In this document: positions 1 through 12,284 of the stretch, in pieces
How positions within the stretch are numbered: the first letter of the stretch is position 1
Layout: every line of letters starts with the position of its first letter
DNA from: Cornus controversa
Taxonomy: Eukaryota; Streptophyta; Magnoliopsida; Cornales; Cornaceae
Assembly (NCBI GenBank): GCA_026545225.1
Contig: CM048849.1
Location: forward strand, 28,716,336 to 28,780,335
DNA length: 64,000 nucleotides
Direction of reading: 5' to 3'
Position numbers and translations under genes: made by a program
Notes under the pieces: generated by a model
What the model saw: the letters and a program-made list of their open reading frames with translations, nothing else
The model's database searches: none
Told to the model about the DNA's origin: nothing

Positions 1-496
1 TATCTTAAGTTGGGCAATCTGTTATTTTACTTTGGGCTGTACAATACATTTTAGGTTTCTAACCTGTTATCTTAAGTTGGGCAATCTGTTACCTTACGTT
101 GGGTTGTACTATACATTTTAGCTTTCTTACCTATTACCTTAAGTTGGGATGTAACATAAATTTTTGATTTCCAACCTGTTATCTTAAGTAAGGCAACCTG
201 TTATCTTAAGTTGGAATGTATCATACATTTTAGGTTTCCTATCTATTACCTTAAGTTGGAATGTAACATACTTTTTAGGTTTTCAACATGTTATCTTAAG
301 TTGGGCAACCTATTACCTTAAATTGGCATGTACCATACATTTTAACCTGTTAACTTAAGTTGGGCAATTTGTTACCTTACGTTGGGCTGTACCATACATT
401 TTAGGTTTCCAACATGTTATCTTAAGTTGGGCAATCTGTTACCTTATGTTGGTTTATACCATACATTTTAGGTTTCTTACCTATTACCTTAAGTTG
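1..496. repeat. Minisatellite array, left part
   Basis: Imperfect tandem repeat. The main unit is about 45 bp (cttaagttgggatgtaccat, then acattttaggtttccaacct and a short joining piece). It is mixed with a shorter unit of about 22 bp built on cttaagttgggcaatctgtt. The same array resumes at 26756, so this is one locus split by the large insertion at 502-26755. It runs off the left edge of the window. No coding function is apparent. Confidence 0.9.
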
Positions 497-501
497 GAAT
501 G
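497..501. repeat. Target-site duplication GAATG, left copy
   Basis: GAATG directly precedes the TG end of the 502-26755 block and recurs at 26756-26760 directly after its CA end. Taking the block out restores the array phrase aagttggaatgtaacatac, which also occurs intact near 255. This is strong evidence for integration by an LTR-retrotransposon integrase. Confidence 0.88.
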
Positions 502-2978
502 TGAAATACCCCCAGAAAATTTCGCGCATGAGGTGGCCAGTCTCATACACAAAACCTGAGGAATATTAACCACTGATAGCAACAAGTATAGATGCAAAGG
601 ATAGAAATAGAACAATTGCTAAAAGCTGAACAGAAATCCCATTGAATTTAAAATAATTGATAAATAAATCATTAAATTCTGGTAATACAATTTGGAAGTC
701 CCGTAACCCAAGGACCCCTTAACCAGAAAGAAATAAAAGTTCAACACTTAAATTAAAATCCAAAACCAAAACCTCTAAATGAGTTCATAGTTTTATTCCT
801 GAAGAAAAAGTAGATTCCTACCCTGAGACTGGTGAGAGTAGATGTCTGTCACAGTCCAACCCTAGTACTCTATCCTCGCGGGGGAAACTGCTTGAGACCT
901 GAAATATCAACAAAGTGGGTTAAACCCACGAGCAAGTTCTATCTACTACATCCCAATCAGAGAATCAATATACATACCCTCAATGTGAGGGACACAATAG
1001 ATAAATATACGTTCAACCCCTCAGTTTATTCCTTATTCAGTTCATACTTTTAAAAATACAAATCATCTCATATATTTCCTCAACAACCCTTACAATATAA
1101 AAACGATCCCCTTCTTTATGTTCACAAATCAAGATACACATGTATGTATTTTATGAAATCTATGCAATCATGATATGTCGATTATGATGCATGAATACAT
1201 TAATAGGGATGGGCGATCCTGACACGCCGGGCAATCCTTACATGCCAAATAAAAATATAGATACCTTATTAGGTATGGGCGATCCTGACACGCCGAGCAA
1301 TCCTTACATGCCAAATAAAAATATAGATACCTTATTAGGTATGGGCGATCCTGACACGCCGGGCAATCCTTACATGCCAAATAAAAATTACAAATGCATT
1401 CCCAATATGAAATAATAAATAAACAAGATGTATTATGACTTTTAATTTGCACAGACTACCAATTTGAATTATCAGCTATGCAATTATCCCCATATGACAA
1501 ATCATTCACAAGTGAACCTAAATCAAGTATCCCATGTGCATTTATATATATAATAAGCACAATTGATTAAATCAAAATAACATAACACCCATTAGAGGAA
1601 ACACTTCCTCAAACCAATCTCCAATGCCCTCAAATCTCCGCGGGGATCTAAACTTACTTTTATCTAGGTTTCTGGGCCTATTTCACTTCTAAGAACACTA
1701 AGAAAATATTCTGAAATTTTCTGAAATTTAAAACATTTTTAATAAACCAAAGAAGGTGAAAATCCAACTTTTAGGCACTTTAAAAATTAATTGAACACCA
1801 AGGGAAGCTCAAATCGAGGTGAAAATTTAAACCCAAGGTCATTTAATCTCTAAACAGTTACAGAAAAATTTTGGGAATTTTTGGAATTTCAGAAGTATTT
1901 TCTAAAATTACAGAAAGTGAAAAACCCAGCTTTTGGACACTTTAAAATTCAATTGAAAAACAAGGAAAGATCATTTTGAGTTGAAACTTTAAACCCAAGT
2001 GTATTTAACCTCCAGAGAGTTACAGTAAAAATTTGGAAATTTTTGGAGTTGTAAAAGTATTTTCTAAAATTACAAAAAGGGAAAAAGACAGCTTTTGGGT
2101 ACTTTTAAAAATTCATTCGACAACAAGGGAAAAGTGTTTTGAGTTGAAAATTTAAAATTAAGTGTATTTAACCTCCAATATCATACAGTAAAATTTTCAG
2201 AATTTTTGGAATCATGAAAGTATTTTTAAAAAATGATTTTTCAAATTTTCAAGTTTTTCCAAAAATTTCAAAATTTCAAAAAAAATATTAAAATATATAT
2301 GAATGGGCCCAAAGTGGACCCAAGGGTGGGCCCCCGCGAGTGGGGCCGAAAAGTATTTTTCGCCGGCGCCGGCCCCACGCGCCGGCACGCGGCGGCCAGG
2401 CGCGTGGGGAAGCCCCTGCGCTGGGGCTTCTTCCCCAGCGCGCCCAGCAGCGCGCACAGCGCGCTGCCGGCGACTTCCCGGTGACGGTCCGGCCTCCTCC
2501 GGCCACCGTTCGCCTCCATTTTTGCGTCGTTCTTCTCCTCTCGACGCGGTCTACGTATTGGTGCAAAAAGCCCCATCCGAAACAGCCCAAATCAAAAACC
2601 CCCAATTCACAAGTTCTAGGGTTCTTCACAAAATTCAAAATTTTAAAACCCAATAATTCATGATCTGTTTTCCTAAGGATTTAGTGTTGTTTACAATTTA
2701 ATTCCAACACAGTAGGTTCACAATTAAACAATTATTTCTTACAAATTGCATAAATGAATGATTTCATCCTTAACACAATATACATATACATGAACACATA
2801 TGCATATAACCTTACATGAACAAAATCAATTAAATCTACATACAATCATCATAGTTAATCTCACAAAATTTATCAATAGCAGAAAAAAATAAACATGCAA
2901 TTAACTACAAATTTTTAATATAAATATATGCTCAACCTAGACTATGCATACGGATTCAAGGGGGAAGAGAAGCATTAA
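502..2978 (-). mobile_element. Gypsy LTR, minus orientation, incomplete (fossil)
   Basis: This is the reverse complement of the LTR family seen at 4508-7372. It starts at its outer TG (sense-strand CA end) and lacks the opening part of the LTR. It contains three 66-bp units (about 1205-1390), a run of about 160-bp A/T-rich tandem units (about 1690-2230) and a very G+C-rich stretch (about 2310-2500) able to form hairpins. It ends where plus-strand gypsy interior begins. It pairs with the minus-strand LTR at 23823-26755, and the two are close in sequence. Short open frames in it are by-products of repeats and base composition. Confidence 0.85.
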
Positions 2979-4507
2979 ACTATAAAAGGTTGCAATATAT
3001 GTTCTCACAAGAAAAACGTTGATGATTTAGCTAAATTTTTTTGGTAGCGTGTGTAATGGTTACACCTACTATTATTTGGAGGGTAATTTCAGATCAGCTT
3101 ACCGACCCGTAGTGCGTAGAGAAGGTGGCTGAGTTGAAATTTGGATAGGTACCGTTTTATACAATGGGTACAAATGGAGGTGGCATGATGAGTGAGGCAT
3201 ACGGTTCTCAGTTTTGGTACGCTTGGGAGGGGATAAGATGTACCAAGACATGAAAATGACAGTTTTGGTGGCAGGCATGAAGAGAGACAGCTATATTTGT
3301 CTCTAAGTGCAGCACTTGTCAAATGATCAAGAATGATCACCAGAGACCGTCAAAGTCTTTGCAACAATTGCCTATACCGGAGTGGAAGTGGGAAAGCCTC
3401 TCTATGGATTTCAAAGTGGGACTTCCCACCTCACAACGAAACTATGATGTTATTTGGGTGATAGTGGACAGGCTGACGAAATTATCACATTTCTTGCCGT
3501 ACGCTTGAGTTATACCTTAGAGTAGTATGCGAAGCTTTACATTGTAGAGATAATGAAGCTTCATGGTGTGCCTTTGTCCATTCTATCGGATAGAGATCTG
3601 AATTTTATTTCAGGGATTTAGGAGGGTTTTCAGCAGGCAATGTGTACAGCTCTGCACCTCAGTACAACTAATTACCCTCAGACCGATGGTCAGACTGAGA
3701 GGGTTAATCAGATTATGGAGGGTATTTTATGAGCATGTGTACTTAACTTAAAGGGTAATTGAGAGAATTTATTGCTGCTAGTTGAGTTTGTCTATAACAA
3801 TAGTTATCAAAAGACTATTGGTATGACACCAATTAAGGCTCTGTACGGACGACCTGTAGATCGTTGGGTTACTGGTTGGAAGTTAGAGAGAATAGGTTTT
3901 TGGGTCCTGAGTTCATCAAGGACACGTCAGAAATAGTTGTCCTTATTAGAGACCGTATGCGGACTGCACAGAGCAGATAGAAAAGTTATGCTGACCGAAG
4001 AACTCGTGCACTAGAGTTCAAGGTGGGGGATCAAGTTCTATTCAAGGTTTCTCCCATGAAGGGAGTAATGCGGTTTGGAAAAAAAAAAAAAGGGGAGGTT
4101 GTCACCTCATTTTTTTTTGCTCCTTTCATGATTACTGACGGGATCAGGGCAGTAGTGTATATAGAAATGTTACTAAACACAATGCACAGGGTGTATCATA
4201 TCTTTTATGTATCTATGTTATGGAAATTTCGTAAGGAGGGTGTTATTAATCAACACATTGAGGTTAGGGAGATTGAGTTGCAGCTAGATCCAACAAATGT
4301 AGAGTAACTGTACTGTACTCATGACCATAGTAATCAATTCTCTCATCTTAAGACTATTCCTTTAAGTTCGGGTTCAGTGGAGTCACCACAATTAGGTGGA
4401 GTCCACTTGGGAAAAGGAGGATGAGATAAAAGCAAAATATCCAGAGCTTTTTCTTTCAGGTATGAGCTGAATTCCGAGGACGGAATTCCTCTGTTAGGGG
4501 GGAAGAA
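2979..4507 (+). mobile_element. Gypsy interior fragment: integrase to chromodomain end (fossil)
   Basis: Broken Ty3/gypsy pol remnant. A translated piece at 3323-3508 carries the integrase-entry motif WKWESLSMDF and the stretch VIWVIVDRLTKLSHFLPYA, typical of gypsy integrase cores. Further on, the DNA encodes the NYPQTDGQTERVNQ-type signature, then the post-integrase region (4023-4307) and a chromodomain-like tail ahead of the polypurine tract (about 4491-4507, ttaggggggaagaa). The chromodomain-type tail suggests a chromovirus, perhaps the Tekay/Del branch. It has many breaks. It directly abuts the inverted LTR on its left. Confidence 0.82.
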
Positions 4508-7372
4508 TGTAATACCCCAGAAAATTTAGGTGTCAATTTAATCTCTTTACATTATTACTTTATTTTATTAATTCATGTTAAATGTTTTTTTTTTATATAT
4601 AAATTATCATTGTAGGTGAGTTGCTTGTCTTTTATACATGCATATTGTCATTTTATGTGAATTGGTATCAATTGTGTGTTATTTTATTTAAATGTTTTGG
4701 GTTGGGCTAGGGAGGAATTTGGGCTAGGCTGAGTGGGCTAAGGTTATGTTTAAAATGATGGGCCTAGGGTTGTAATAATATTATTATTGCTATTGTTAGT
4801 ATTATTTATTTGATTTTTAATTAGTTTGAGGAAAATAAATAAAAGAATAATTAAGACAAAAAGGAAAAGGAAAGAAGAAGAAATTAGGGTTTGCCGTTGT
4901 TTACGCACAGAGCTAAGAGAGAGTAAACGAAAGAGAGAAGGGAGTGACGATCGGGTGAACAAGTTGATTCGTCAGGAAAAATACAAGTTTAATTCTTCTC
5001 TTCCCCCTTGAATCCGTATGCATAGTCTAGGTTTGAGCATTTATTTATATTAAAAATTTGTAGTTAATTGCATGTTTATATTTTTCTGCTATTGATAAAT
5101 TTCGTGAGATTAACTATGAGGATTGTATGTAGATTTAATTGGTTTTGTTCATGTAAGGTTATATGCATATGTGTTCATGTATATGTATAGTGTGTTAAGG
5201 AAGAAATCATTCATGTATGCAATTTGTAAGAAATAAATGTTTAGTTGTAAACCTACTGTGTTGGAATTAAATTGTAAACAACTCTAAATCCTTAGGAAAA
5301 CAGATCGTGAACTATTGGGTTTTAAATTTTTAAATTTTGCGAAGAACCCTAGAACTTGTGAATTGGGGGTTTTTGATTCGGGCTATTTCGGATGGGGCTT
5401 TTTGCACCAATAGGTAGACGGCGTCGAGAGGAGAACGGCGCAAAAATGGAGGCGAACGGTGGCCGAAGGAGGCCGGACCGTCGCCGGGAAGTCGCCGGCA
5501 GCGCGCTGGGGAAGAAGCCCCAGCGCAGGGGCTTCCCCACGCGCCTGGCCGGCGCGTGCCGGCGAGTGGGGCCGGCGCCGGGAAAAATATTTTTGGGCCC
5601 CACTCGCGGGGGCCCACCATTGGGTCCACTTTGGGCCCATTCCGATATATTTTGATATTTCTTTTGAATTTTTGAAATTTTTGGAAAAATTTGAAAAAAT
5701 CATTTTTTAAAAATACTTTCATGATTCCAAAAATTCTGAAAATTTTACTGTATGAAATTGGAGATTAAATACACTTAATTTTAAATTTTCAACTCAAAAC
5801 AATTTTCCCTTGTTGTCCAATTAATTTTTAAAAGTACCCAAAAGCTGTCTTTTTCCCTTTTTGTAATTTTCGAAAATACTTTTACAACTCCAAAAATTCC
5901 CAAATTTTTACTGTAACTCTCTGGAGGTTAAATACACTTGGGTTTAAAGTTTCAACTCAAAATGATCTTTCCTTGTTGTTCAATTGAATTTTAAAGTGTC
6001 CAAAAGCTGGTTTTTTTCACTTTCTGTAATTTTAGAAAATACTTCTGAAATTCCAAAAATTCCCAAAATTATTATGTAACTGTTTAGGGATTAAATGACC
6101 TTGGGTTTAAATTTTCACCTCGATTTGAGCTTCCCTTGGTGTTCAATTAATTTTTAAAGTGCCTAAAAGTTGGATTTTCACCTTCTTTGGTTTATTAAAA
6201 ATATTTTTTAATTTACAGAAAATTCCAGAATATTTTCTTAGTGTTCTTAGAAGTGAAATAGGCCCAGAAACCTAGATAAAAGTTAGGTTTAAAGTCCCTC
6301 ATAGAATTGAGTGCATTGGAGGTTGAGTTGGAAAATTGTTTCTATAATGGATGCTTGGGTTATTTGGTTTATTTGAATATATTTTCCTTTAAGGATATAA
6401 ATGCCCATCAAATACTTGATTATAGTCTACTTGTGAAGGATTTGTCTTATGATGATAATTTCATGTTGGATGATTTGAAATAACGGTTGTGCAAATTTAA
6501 ATCATAATGCACCTTGTTATTTTATATTACATATTGGAATGTATCTATGCATTTTATTTTGGGCATGTAAGGATTGCCCGGCGTCTCAGGATCGCCCATA
6601 CCTAATAAGGTATCTATATTTTTATTTGGCATGTAAGGATTGCCCGGCGTGTCAGGATCGCCCATCCCTATTAATGTATTCATGCATCATAATCGACATA
6701 TCATGATTGCATAGATTTCATAAAATACATACATGTGTATCTTGATTTGTGAACATAAAGAAGGGGATCATTTTTATATTGTAAGGGTTGTTGAGGAAAT
6801 ATATGAGATGATTTGTATTTTTAAAAGTATGAACTAAATAAGGAATAAACTGAGGGGTTGAACGTATATTTATCTATTGTGTCCCTCACATTGAGGGTAT
6901 GTATATTGATTCTCTGATTGGGATGTAGTAGATAGAACTTTCTCGTGGGTTTAACCCACTTTGTTGATATTTTAGGTCCCAAGCAGTTTCCCCCGCGAGG
7001 ATAGAGTACTAGGGTTGGGCTGTGACAGACATCTACTCTCACCAGTCTCAGGGTAGGAATCTATTTTTTTTCAGGAATAAAACTATGAACTCATTTAGAG
7101 GTTTTGGTTTTGGATTTTAATTTAAGTGTTGAACTTTTATTTCTTTCTGGTTAAGGGGTCCTTGGGTTACGGGACTTCCAAATTGTATTACCAGAATTTA
7201 ATGATTTATTTATCAATTATTTTAAATTCAATGGGATTTCTGTTCAGCTTTTAGCAATTGTTCTATTTCTATCCTTTGCATCTATGCTTGTTGCTATCAA
7301 TGGTTAATATTCCTCAGGTTTTGTGTATGAGACTGGCCACCTCATGCGCGAAATTTTCTGGGGGGTATTTCA
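4508..7372 (+). mobile_element. Gypsy LTR 1, about 2.87 kb (fossil)
   Basis: It opens TGTAATACCCC just after a polypurine tract and ends GGGGTATTTCA just before a tRNA-iMet primer-binding-like site, so both borders are clear. Inside are a G+C-rich island (about 5480-5640) with a hairpin around ggggaagaagcccc/ggggcttcccc, three units of a roughly 160-bp tandem repeat (about 5705-6190) and two 66-bp units (about 6560-6668). The start and end resemble the outer minus-strand LTRs. A middle stretch near 6250-6500 instead resembles the second subfamily (LTR 3), so it is a mosaic. Confidence 0.88.
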
Positions 7373-8499
7373 TTTGGTATCAGAAGCCTCTCTATGGATT
7401 TCAATGTGGGACTTCCCACCTCACAACGAAACTATGATGTTATTTGGGTGATAGTGGACAGGCTGACGAAATTATCACATTTCTTGCCGTACGCTTGAGT
7501 TACACCTTAGAGTAGTATGCGAAGCTTTACATTGCAGAGATAATGAAGCTTCATGGTGTGCCTTTGTCCATTCTATCGGATAGAGATCTGAATTTTATTT
7601 CAGGGATTTAGGAGGGTTTTCAGCAGGCAATGTGTACAGCTCTGCACCTCAGTACAACTAATTACCCTCAGACCGATGGTCAGACTGAGAGGGTTAATCA
7701 GATTATGGAGGGTATTTTATGAGCATATGTACTTAACTTAAAGGGTAATTGAGAGAATTTCTTGCTGCTAGTTGAGTTTGTTTATAACAATAGTTATCAA
7801 AAGACTATTGGTATGACACCATTTAAGGCTCTGTACGGACGACCTGTAGATCGTTGGGTTACTGGTTGGAAGTTAGAGAGAATAGGTTTTTGGGTCCTGA
7901 GTTCATCAAGGACACGTCAGAAATAGTTGTCCTTATTAGAGACCGTATGCGGACTGCACAGAGCAGATAGAAAAGTTATGCTGACCGAAGAACTCGTGCA
8001 CTAGAGTTCAAGGTGGGGGATCAAGTTCTATTCAAGGTTTCTCCCATGAAGGGAGTAATGCGGTTTGGAAAAAAAAAAAAAAGGGGAGGATGTCACCTCG
8101 TTTTTTTTTTGCTCCTTTCATGATTACTGACGGGATCAGGGCAGTAGTGTATATAGAAATGTTACTAAACACAATGCACAGGGTGTATCATATCTTTTAT
8201 GTATCTATGTTATGGAAATTTCGTAAGGAGGGTGTTATTGATCAACACATTGAGGTTAGGGAGATTGAGTTGCAGCTAGATCCAACAAATGTAGAGTAAC
8301 TGTACTGTACTCATGACCATAGTAATCAATTCTCTCATCTTAAGACTATTCCTTTAAGTTCGGGTTCAGTGGAGTCACCACAATTAGGTGGAGTCCACTT
8401 GGGAAAAGGAGGATGAGATAAAAGCAAAATATCCAGAGCTTTTTCTTTCAGGTATGAGCTGAATTCCGAGGACGGAATTCCTCTGTTAGGGGGGAAGAA
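7373..8499 (+). mobile_element. Gypsy interior, strongly reduced copy (fossil)
   Basis: Begins at a primer-binding-site remnant (tggtatcaga, 7375) and otherwise holds only integrase to chromodomain-tail sequence. That sequence is nearly the same as 3390-4507. It ends with a polypurine tract before the next LTR. At about 1.1 kb it is far below the length of a full gypsy interior, so it is a defective derivative that is not self-sufficient. Confidence 0.83.
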
Positions 8500-11400
8500 T
8501 GTAATACCCCAGAAAATTTAGGTGTCAATTTAATCTCTTTACATTATTACTTTATTTTATTAATTCATGTTAAATGTTTTTTTTTTATATATAAATTATC
8601 ATTGTAGGTGAGTTGCTTATCTTTTATACATGCATATTGTCATTTTATGTGAATTGGTATCAATTGTGTGTTATTTTATTTAAATGTTTTGGGTTGGGCT
8701 AGGGAGGAATTTGGGCTAGGCTGAGTGGGCTAAGGTTATGTTTAAAATGATGGGCCTAGGGTTGTAATAATATTATTATTGCTATTGTTAGTATTATTTA
8801 TTTGATTTTTAATTAGTTTGAGGAAAATAAATAAAAGAATAATTAAGACAAAAAGGAAAAGGAAAGAAGAAGAAATTAGGGTTTGCCGTTGTTTTACGCA
8901 CAGAGCTAAGAGAGAGTAAACGAAAGAGAGAAGGGAGTGACGATCGGGTGAACAAGTTGATTCGTCAGGAAAAAGGCAAGTTTGATTCTTCTCTTCCCCT
9001 TTGAATCCGTATGCATAGTCTAGGTTTGAGGATTGTGTTTATTTTGGAAATTTGTATATAATTGTATGTTTTTTTTTTTCTGTTGATAAATTTTGTGAGA
9101 ATTAATTATGCTAATTGTATAGACATGTTGCTAGAAATTTGTATGTATTTAATTATGAAATTAAATGATTTTGCATGCTAAGAAATAATTCTGTGAATTA
9201 AACATTAGGATTTTGGAGTTTTGGTACTGTTTTAGAGTATTTGTGCATATGTATATACATGTATATATGATTGTATAGGCGGGTGTATATATATACGAAC
9301 ATGAAATTTGGGTCTACTGTGTTTATCATTTTTGAGGGATTTTGTCCCGATTAAAAGGTAGATCTTACTTCCTAGAACAATCCTTGAAAGTTTCGTTATG
9401 AATCGTTGGGTAGATTGACGGGAAATTGAGTTTAAAATTTTAGATTTTCGAAACTTGAAATTGGGCGTTTTTGATTTAGTCCGCGAGAGGGGATAATTTT
9501 GGTACCAATACGTAGCTTAGATCGATACGAGTTCAATGGTATATTCATATGCGCGATTCGGTGCTCGGAAGTGATCGGAAAGTGATCGGGAAGCTCGGCC
9601 TCCATTGTTGGCCGCTGGAGCTTCAGCCGGGGAAGAAGGAAGAAGAAAGAAAAAAAAAAAAAAAGGGGCCACTCGTTCGCCGGCGCGTGGGGGCGCGTGC
9701 CGCAGGCGCCGGTGGCCGGGAAATTGTTTTCGGGCCCCACTCGTGGGGGCCCACCTCTGGGTCCAATATGGGTCCATTCCGAATTGTTTTGATATTTATT
9801 TTGTATTTTTGAAATTTTTGGAAAAACTTGAAAATCTGGAAAAATGATTTTTTAAAAATACTTTTATAAATCTAAAAATTCCCAAAATTTTATGTAAACT
9901 TCCTGGGAGCTTAAGGGGCTTGGGGTTTAAATTTTATATCAAAATTATTTACCATTATCTTTAAATTAATTTTTAAAGTGTCTAAAAACTGGATTTTTCA
10001 GCCTCTTTAATTTTAGAAAATAGTTAGAAATTTCTGTAAATTCTGAAATTTTTACTGTAGCTCTCTGGAGGCTAAATACACTTGGTTTTAAAGTTTCAAC
10101 TCAAAATGATCTTTTGTTGTTGTTCAATTGATTTTTAAAGTGTCCAAAAGTTGGGTTTTTCACTTTCTGTAATTTTAGAAAATACTTTTATAATTCCAAA
10201 AATTCCCAAATTTTTACTGTAATTCTATGGAGGATAAATACACTTGGGTTTAAATTTTCAACTCAAAATAATCTTTCCTTGTTGTTCAATTTATTTTTAA
10301 AGTGTCTAAAAGTTGGATTTTCACCTTCTTTTATTTTTAGAAAATATTTTAAAATTCCAAAAAATTCTAGAAAAATTTAGGTAACTTTATAGGATTAAAA
10401 TGCACTTGGGTTTTAAATTTCATGTCAAAATGAGTCTCCCTTGTGATTGTGTTGGTTGTAAAAGTATGCCTCGAATTATGTTTATTTTCTTTTTGCTAGA
10501 ATAATAATTTTTAAAATTCTCAAAAATTCTTGGAAATTTCAGCATGATTTAATAGGGTTCTTAGTAGTAGAATATGCCCAGAAACCTAGATAAAAGTTAG
10601 GTTTAGACACCCTCATATATTTGAGTGCATTGAAGGTTGAGTTGGGAAATTGCTTCTATAATGGATGCTTGGGTTATTTGGTTTATTTAAATATATTTTC
10701 CTTTAAGGATATAAATGTCCATCAAATACTTGATTATAGTCTACTTGTGAACGATTTATCTTATGATGATAATTTCATGTTGGATGATTTGAAATAACGG
10801 TTGTGCAAATTTAAATCATAATGCACATTGTTATTTTATATTGCATATTGGAATGTATCTATGCATTTTATTTTGGCATGTAAGGATTGCCCGGCGTGTC
10901 AGGATCGCCCATACCTAATAAGGTATCTATGTATTTTATTTGGCATGTAAGGATTGCCCGGCGTGTCAGGATCGCCCATACCTAATAAGGTATCTATACA
11001 TTTTATTTGGCGTGTTAGGATCACCCATACCTAATAAGGTATCTATACAATTTATTTGGCGTGTCAGGATCGCCCATATCTAATAAGGTATCTATATGTG
11101 TATGCACATGTTTTCTTTATTTTGAACTTAAAGAATATATTCATTGTTGGATGATAAGGGTGTGTTGGAACAATGTATAAGATGATTTTACTTCTGAAAA
11201 CATGAGCTAAATAGGAAATGACTAGTATGTATATATCTATACCTATTCAGGTATCAAAAGATTAAATGATGGCATGTTAGGATTGCTTAAACTTGATATT
11301 ATTTTATATTATGTTTATTTCTGCTGAACGTAAGGAATGTGTTCACGTTTGCATAATAAGGGTTTGGGTGGAATATTATAAATATTGACCTGTTGTTTTG

Positions 11401-11948
11401 GAAACACGAAACTGGGTAAAAGAATAACTTGTAGGTTAAATCTATAGACTTATTTTGTGTCTCTTATACTGAGGGCATGTATATTGGTTCTCTGATTGGG
11501 ATGTAGTAGATAGAACTTGCTCGTGGGTTTTAACCCACTGTGTTGATATTTCAGGTTTCAGACAGGTTCCACCGCGAGGATAGAGTTTTAGGGTTTGGTT
11601 GTAGCAGACGTCTCATCTCATCAGTTACAGGGTAGGAACTTGTCTTCATCAAGAGTCATACTATGAACTTTTGAGACTTTGATTGTTGGTATTAATTTTA
11701 GAATTTAAAAACTTTTGTTCTTTCTGGTTAAGGGGTCGTTGGGTTACGGGACTTCTAAATTGTATTACCAGAATATATTTATTTATTTATCAATTATTTC
11801 AGTTCAATGGGATTTCTGTTCAGCTTTTAGCAATTATTCTATTTCTTTCTTTTGCATCTATGCTTGTTGCTATCAGTGGTTAATATTCCTCAGGTTTTGT
11901 GTATGAGACTGGCCACCTCATGCGCGAAATTTTCTGGGGGGTATTTCA
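8500..11948 (+). mobile_element. Gypsy LTR 2, about 3.45 kb, mosaic (fossil)
   Basis: TGTAATACCCC start, GGGGTATTTCA end. The first 0.5 kb is almost identical to LTR 1. From about 9020 it switches to the LTR 3 subfamily. The last few hundred bases again match LTR 1, which points to recombination or gene conversion. It holds about five units of the roughly 160-bp repeat (about 9850-10560) and about four units of the 66-bp repeat (about 10876-11095). Open frames over the G+C-rich part (about 9660-9780) are not judged to be genes. Confidence 0.88.
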
Positions 11949-11950
11949 TT

Positions 11951-12284
11951 TGGTATCAGAGCCTGAACCCAGCTGGAAGAAGTGTGCCGACGAGGACATC
12001 GGGCCTCGTAGGGGGGTGGATTGTAGTAACCCTTGTGGACGGGTGTGAGTGGGTGGGTGCATAGACAGACACTAGACTGAGCTACCACACTGACAGGGTA
12101 CAGGGTGCTCAATCCCACATCGCCTGGGTGTGGAAAAGGGGATGTGCTTATATGTAGTATGCTCTCTTCAAATGGTATGAGGCCTTTTGGGATAAACCCA
12201 AGAGCAAAATCGTGCGGGCTCAGGCCCAAAGCGGACAATATCATACCATGTGTTGGAGCGGGATATTACAGTTGGTATCAGAGC
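11951..12284 (+). mobile_element. TRIM segment between two primer-binding sites inside a gypsy element
   Basis: The gypsy LTR ends at 11948 and is followed by the primer-binding site TGGTATCAGAGC (11951-11962). The next bases are TRIM interior (gcctgaacccagctggaag) and a TRIM LTR (12022-12270, TGTAGTAACCC to GATATTACA). A second TGGTATCAGAGC (12273-12284) then leads into gypsy interior sequence, as at 19027. No target duplication is expected or seen. The junctions fall in the shared 12-14 nt primer-binding site, so homology-driven exchange or a reverse-transcription template switch is the natural reading. Confidence 0.82.

Noticed and set aside
1204-1390. CRISPR-like look of regularly spaced repeats
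   Set aside because: The units are contiguous 66-bp tandem copies without distinct spacers, inside a plant LTR.
1168-1452. Repeated peptides such as GMGDPDTPGNPYMPNKN
   Set aside because: By-product of the 66-bp LTR repeat, whose length is divisible by three. It is not a repeat protein.
2212-2663. Overlapping open frames on both strands in G+C-rich DNA (likewise 5330-5722, 9432-9847, 16649-17107, 25519-25943)
   Set aside because: They lie in LTR islands with high G+C content, which lack stop codons by composition. Frames conflict and no domain is recognisable.
11951-11962. tRNA gene signal at TGGTATCAGAGC sites
   Set aside because: Only the 12-nt primer-binding complement is present. No cloverleaf-length sequence surrounds it.
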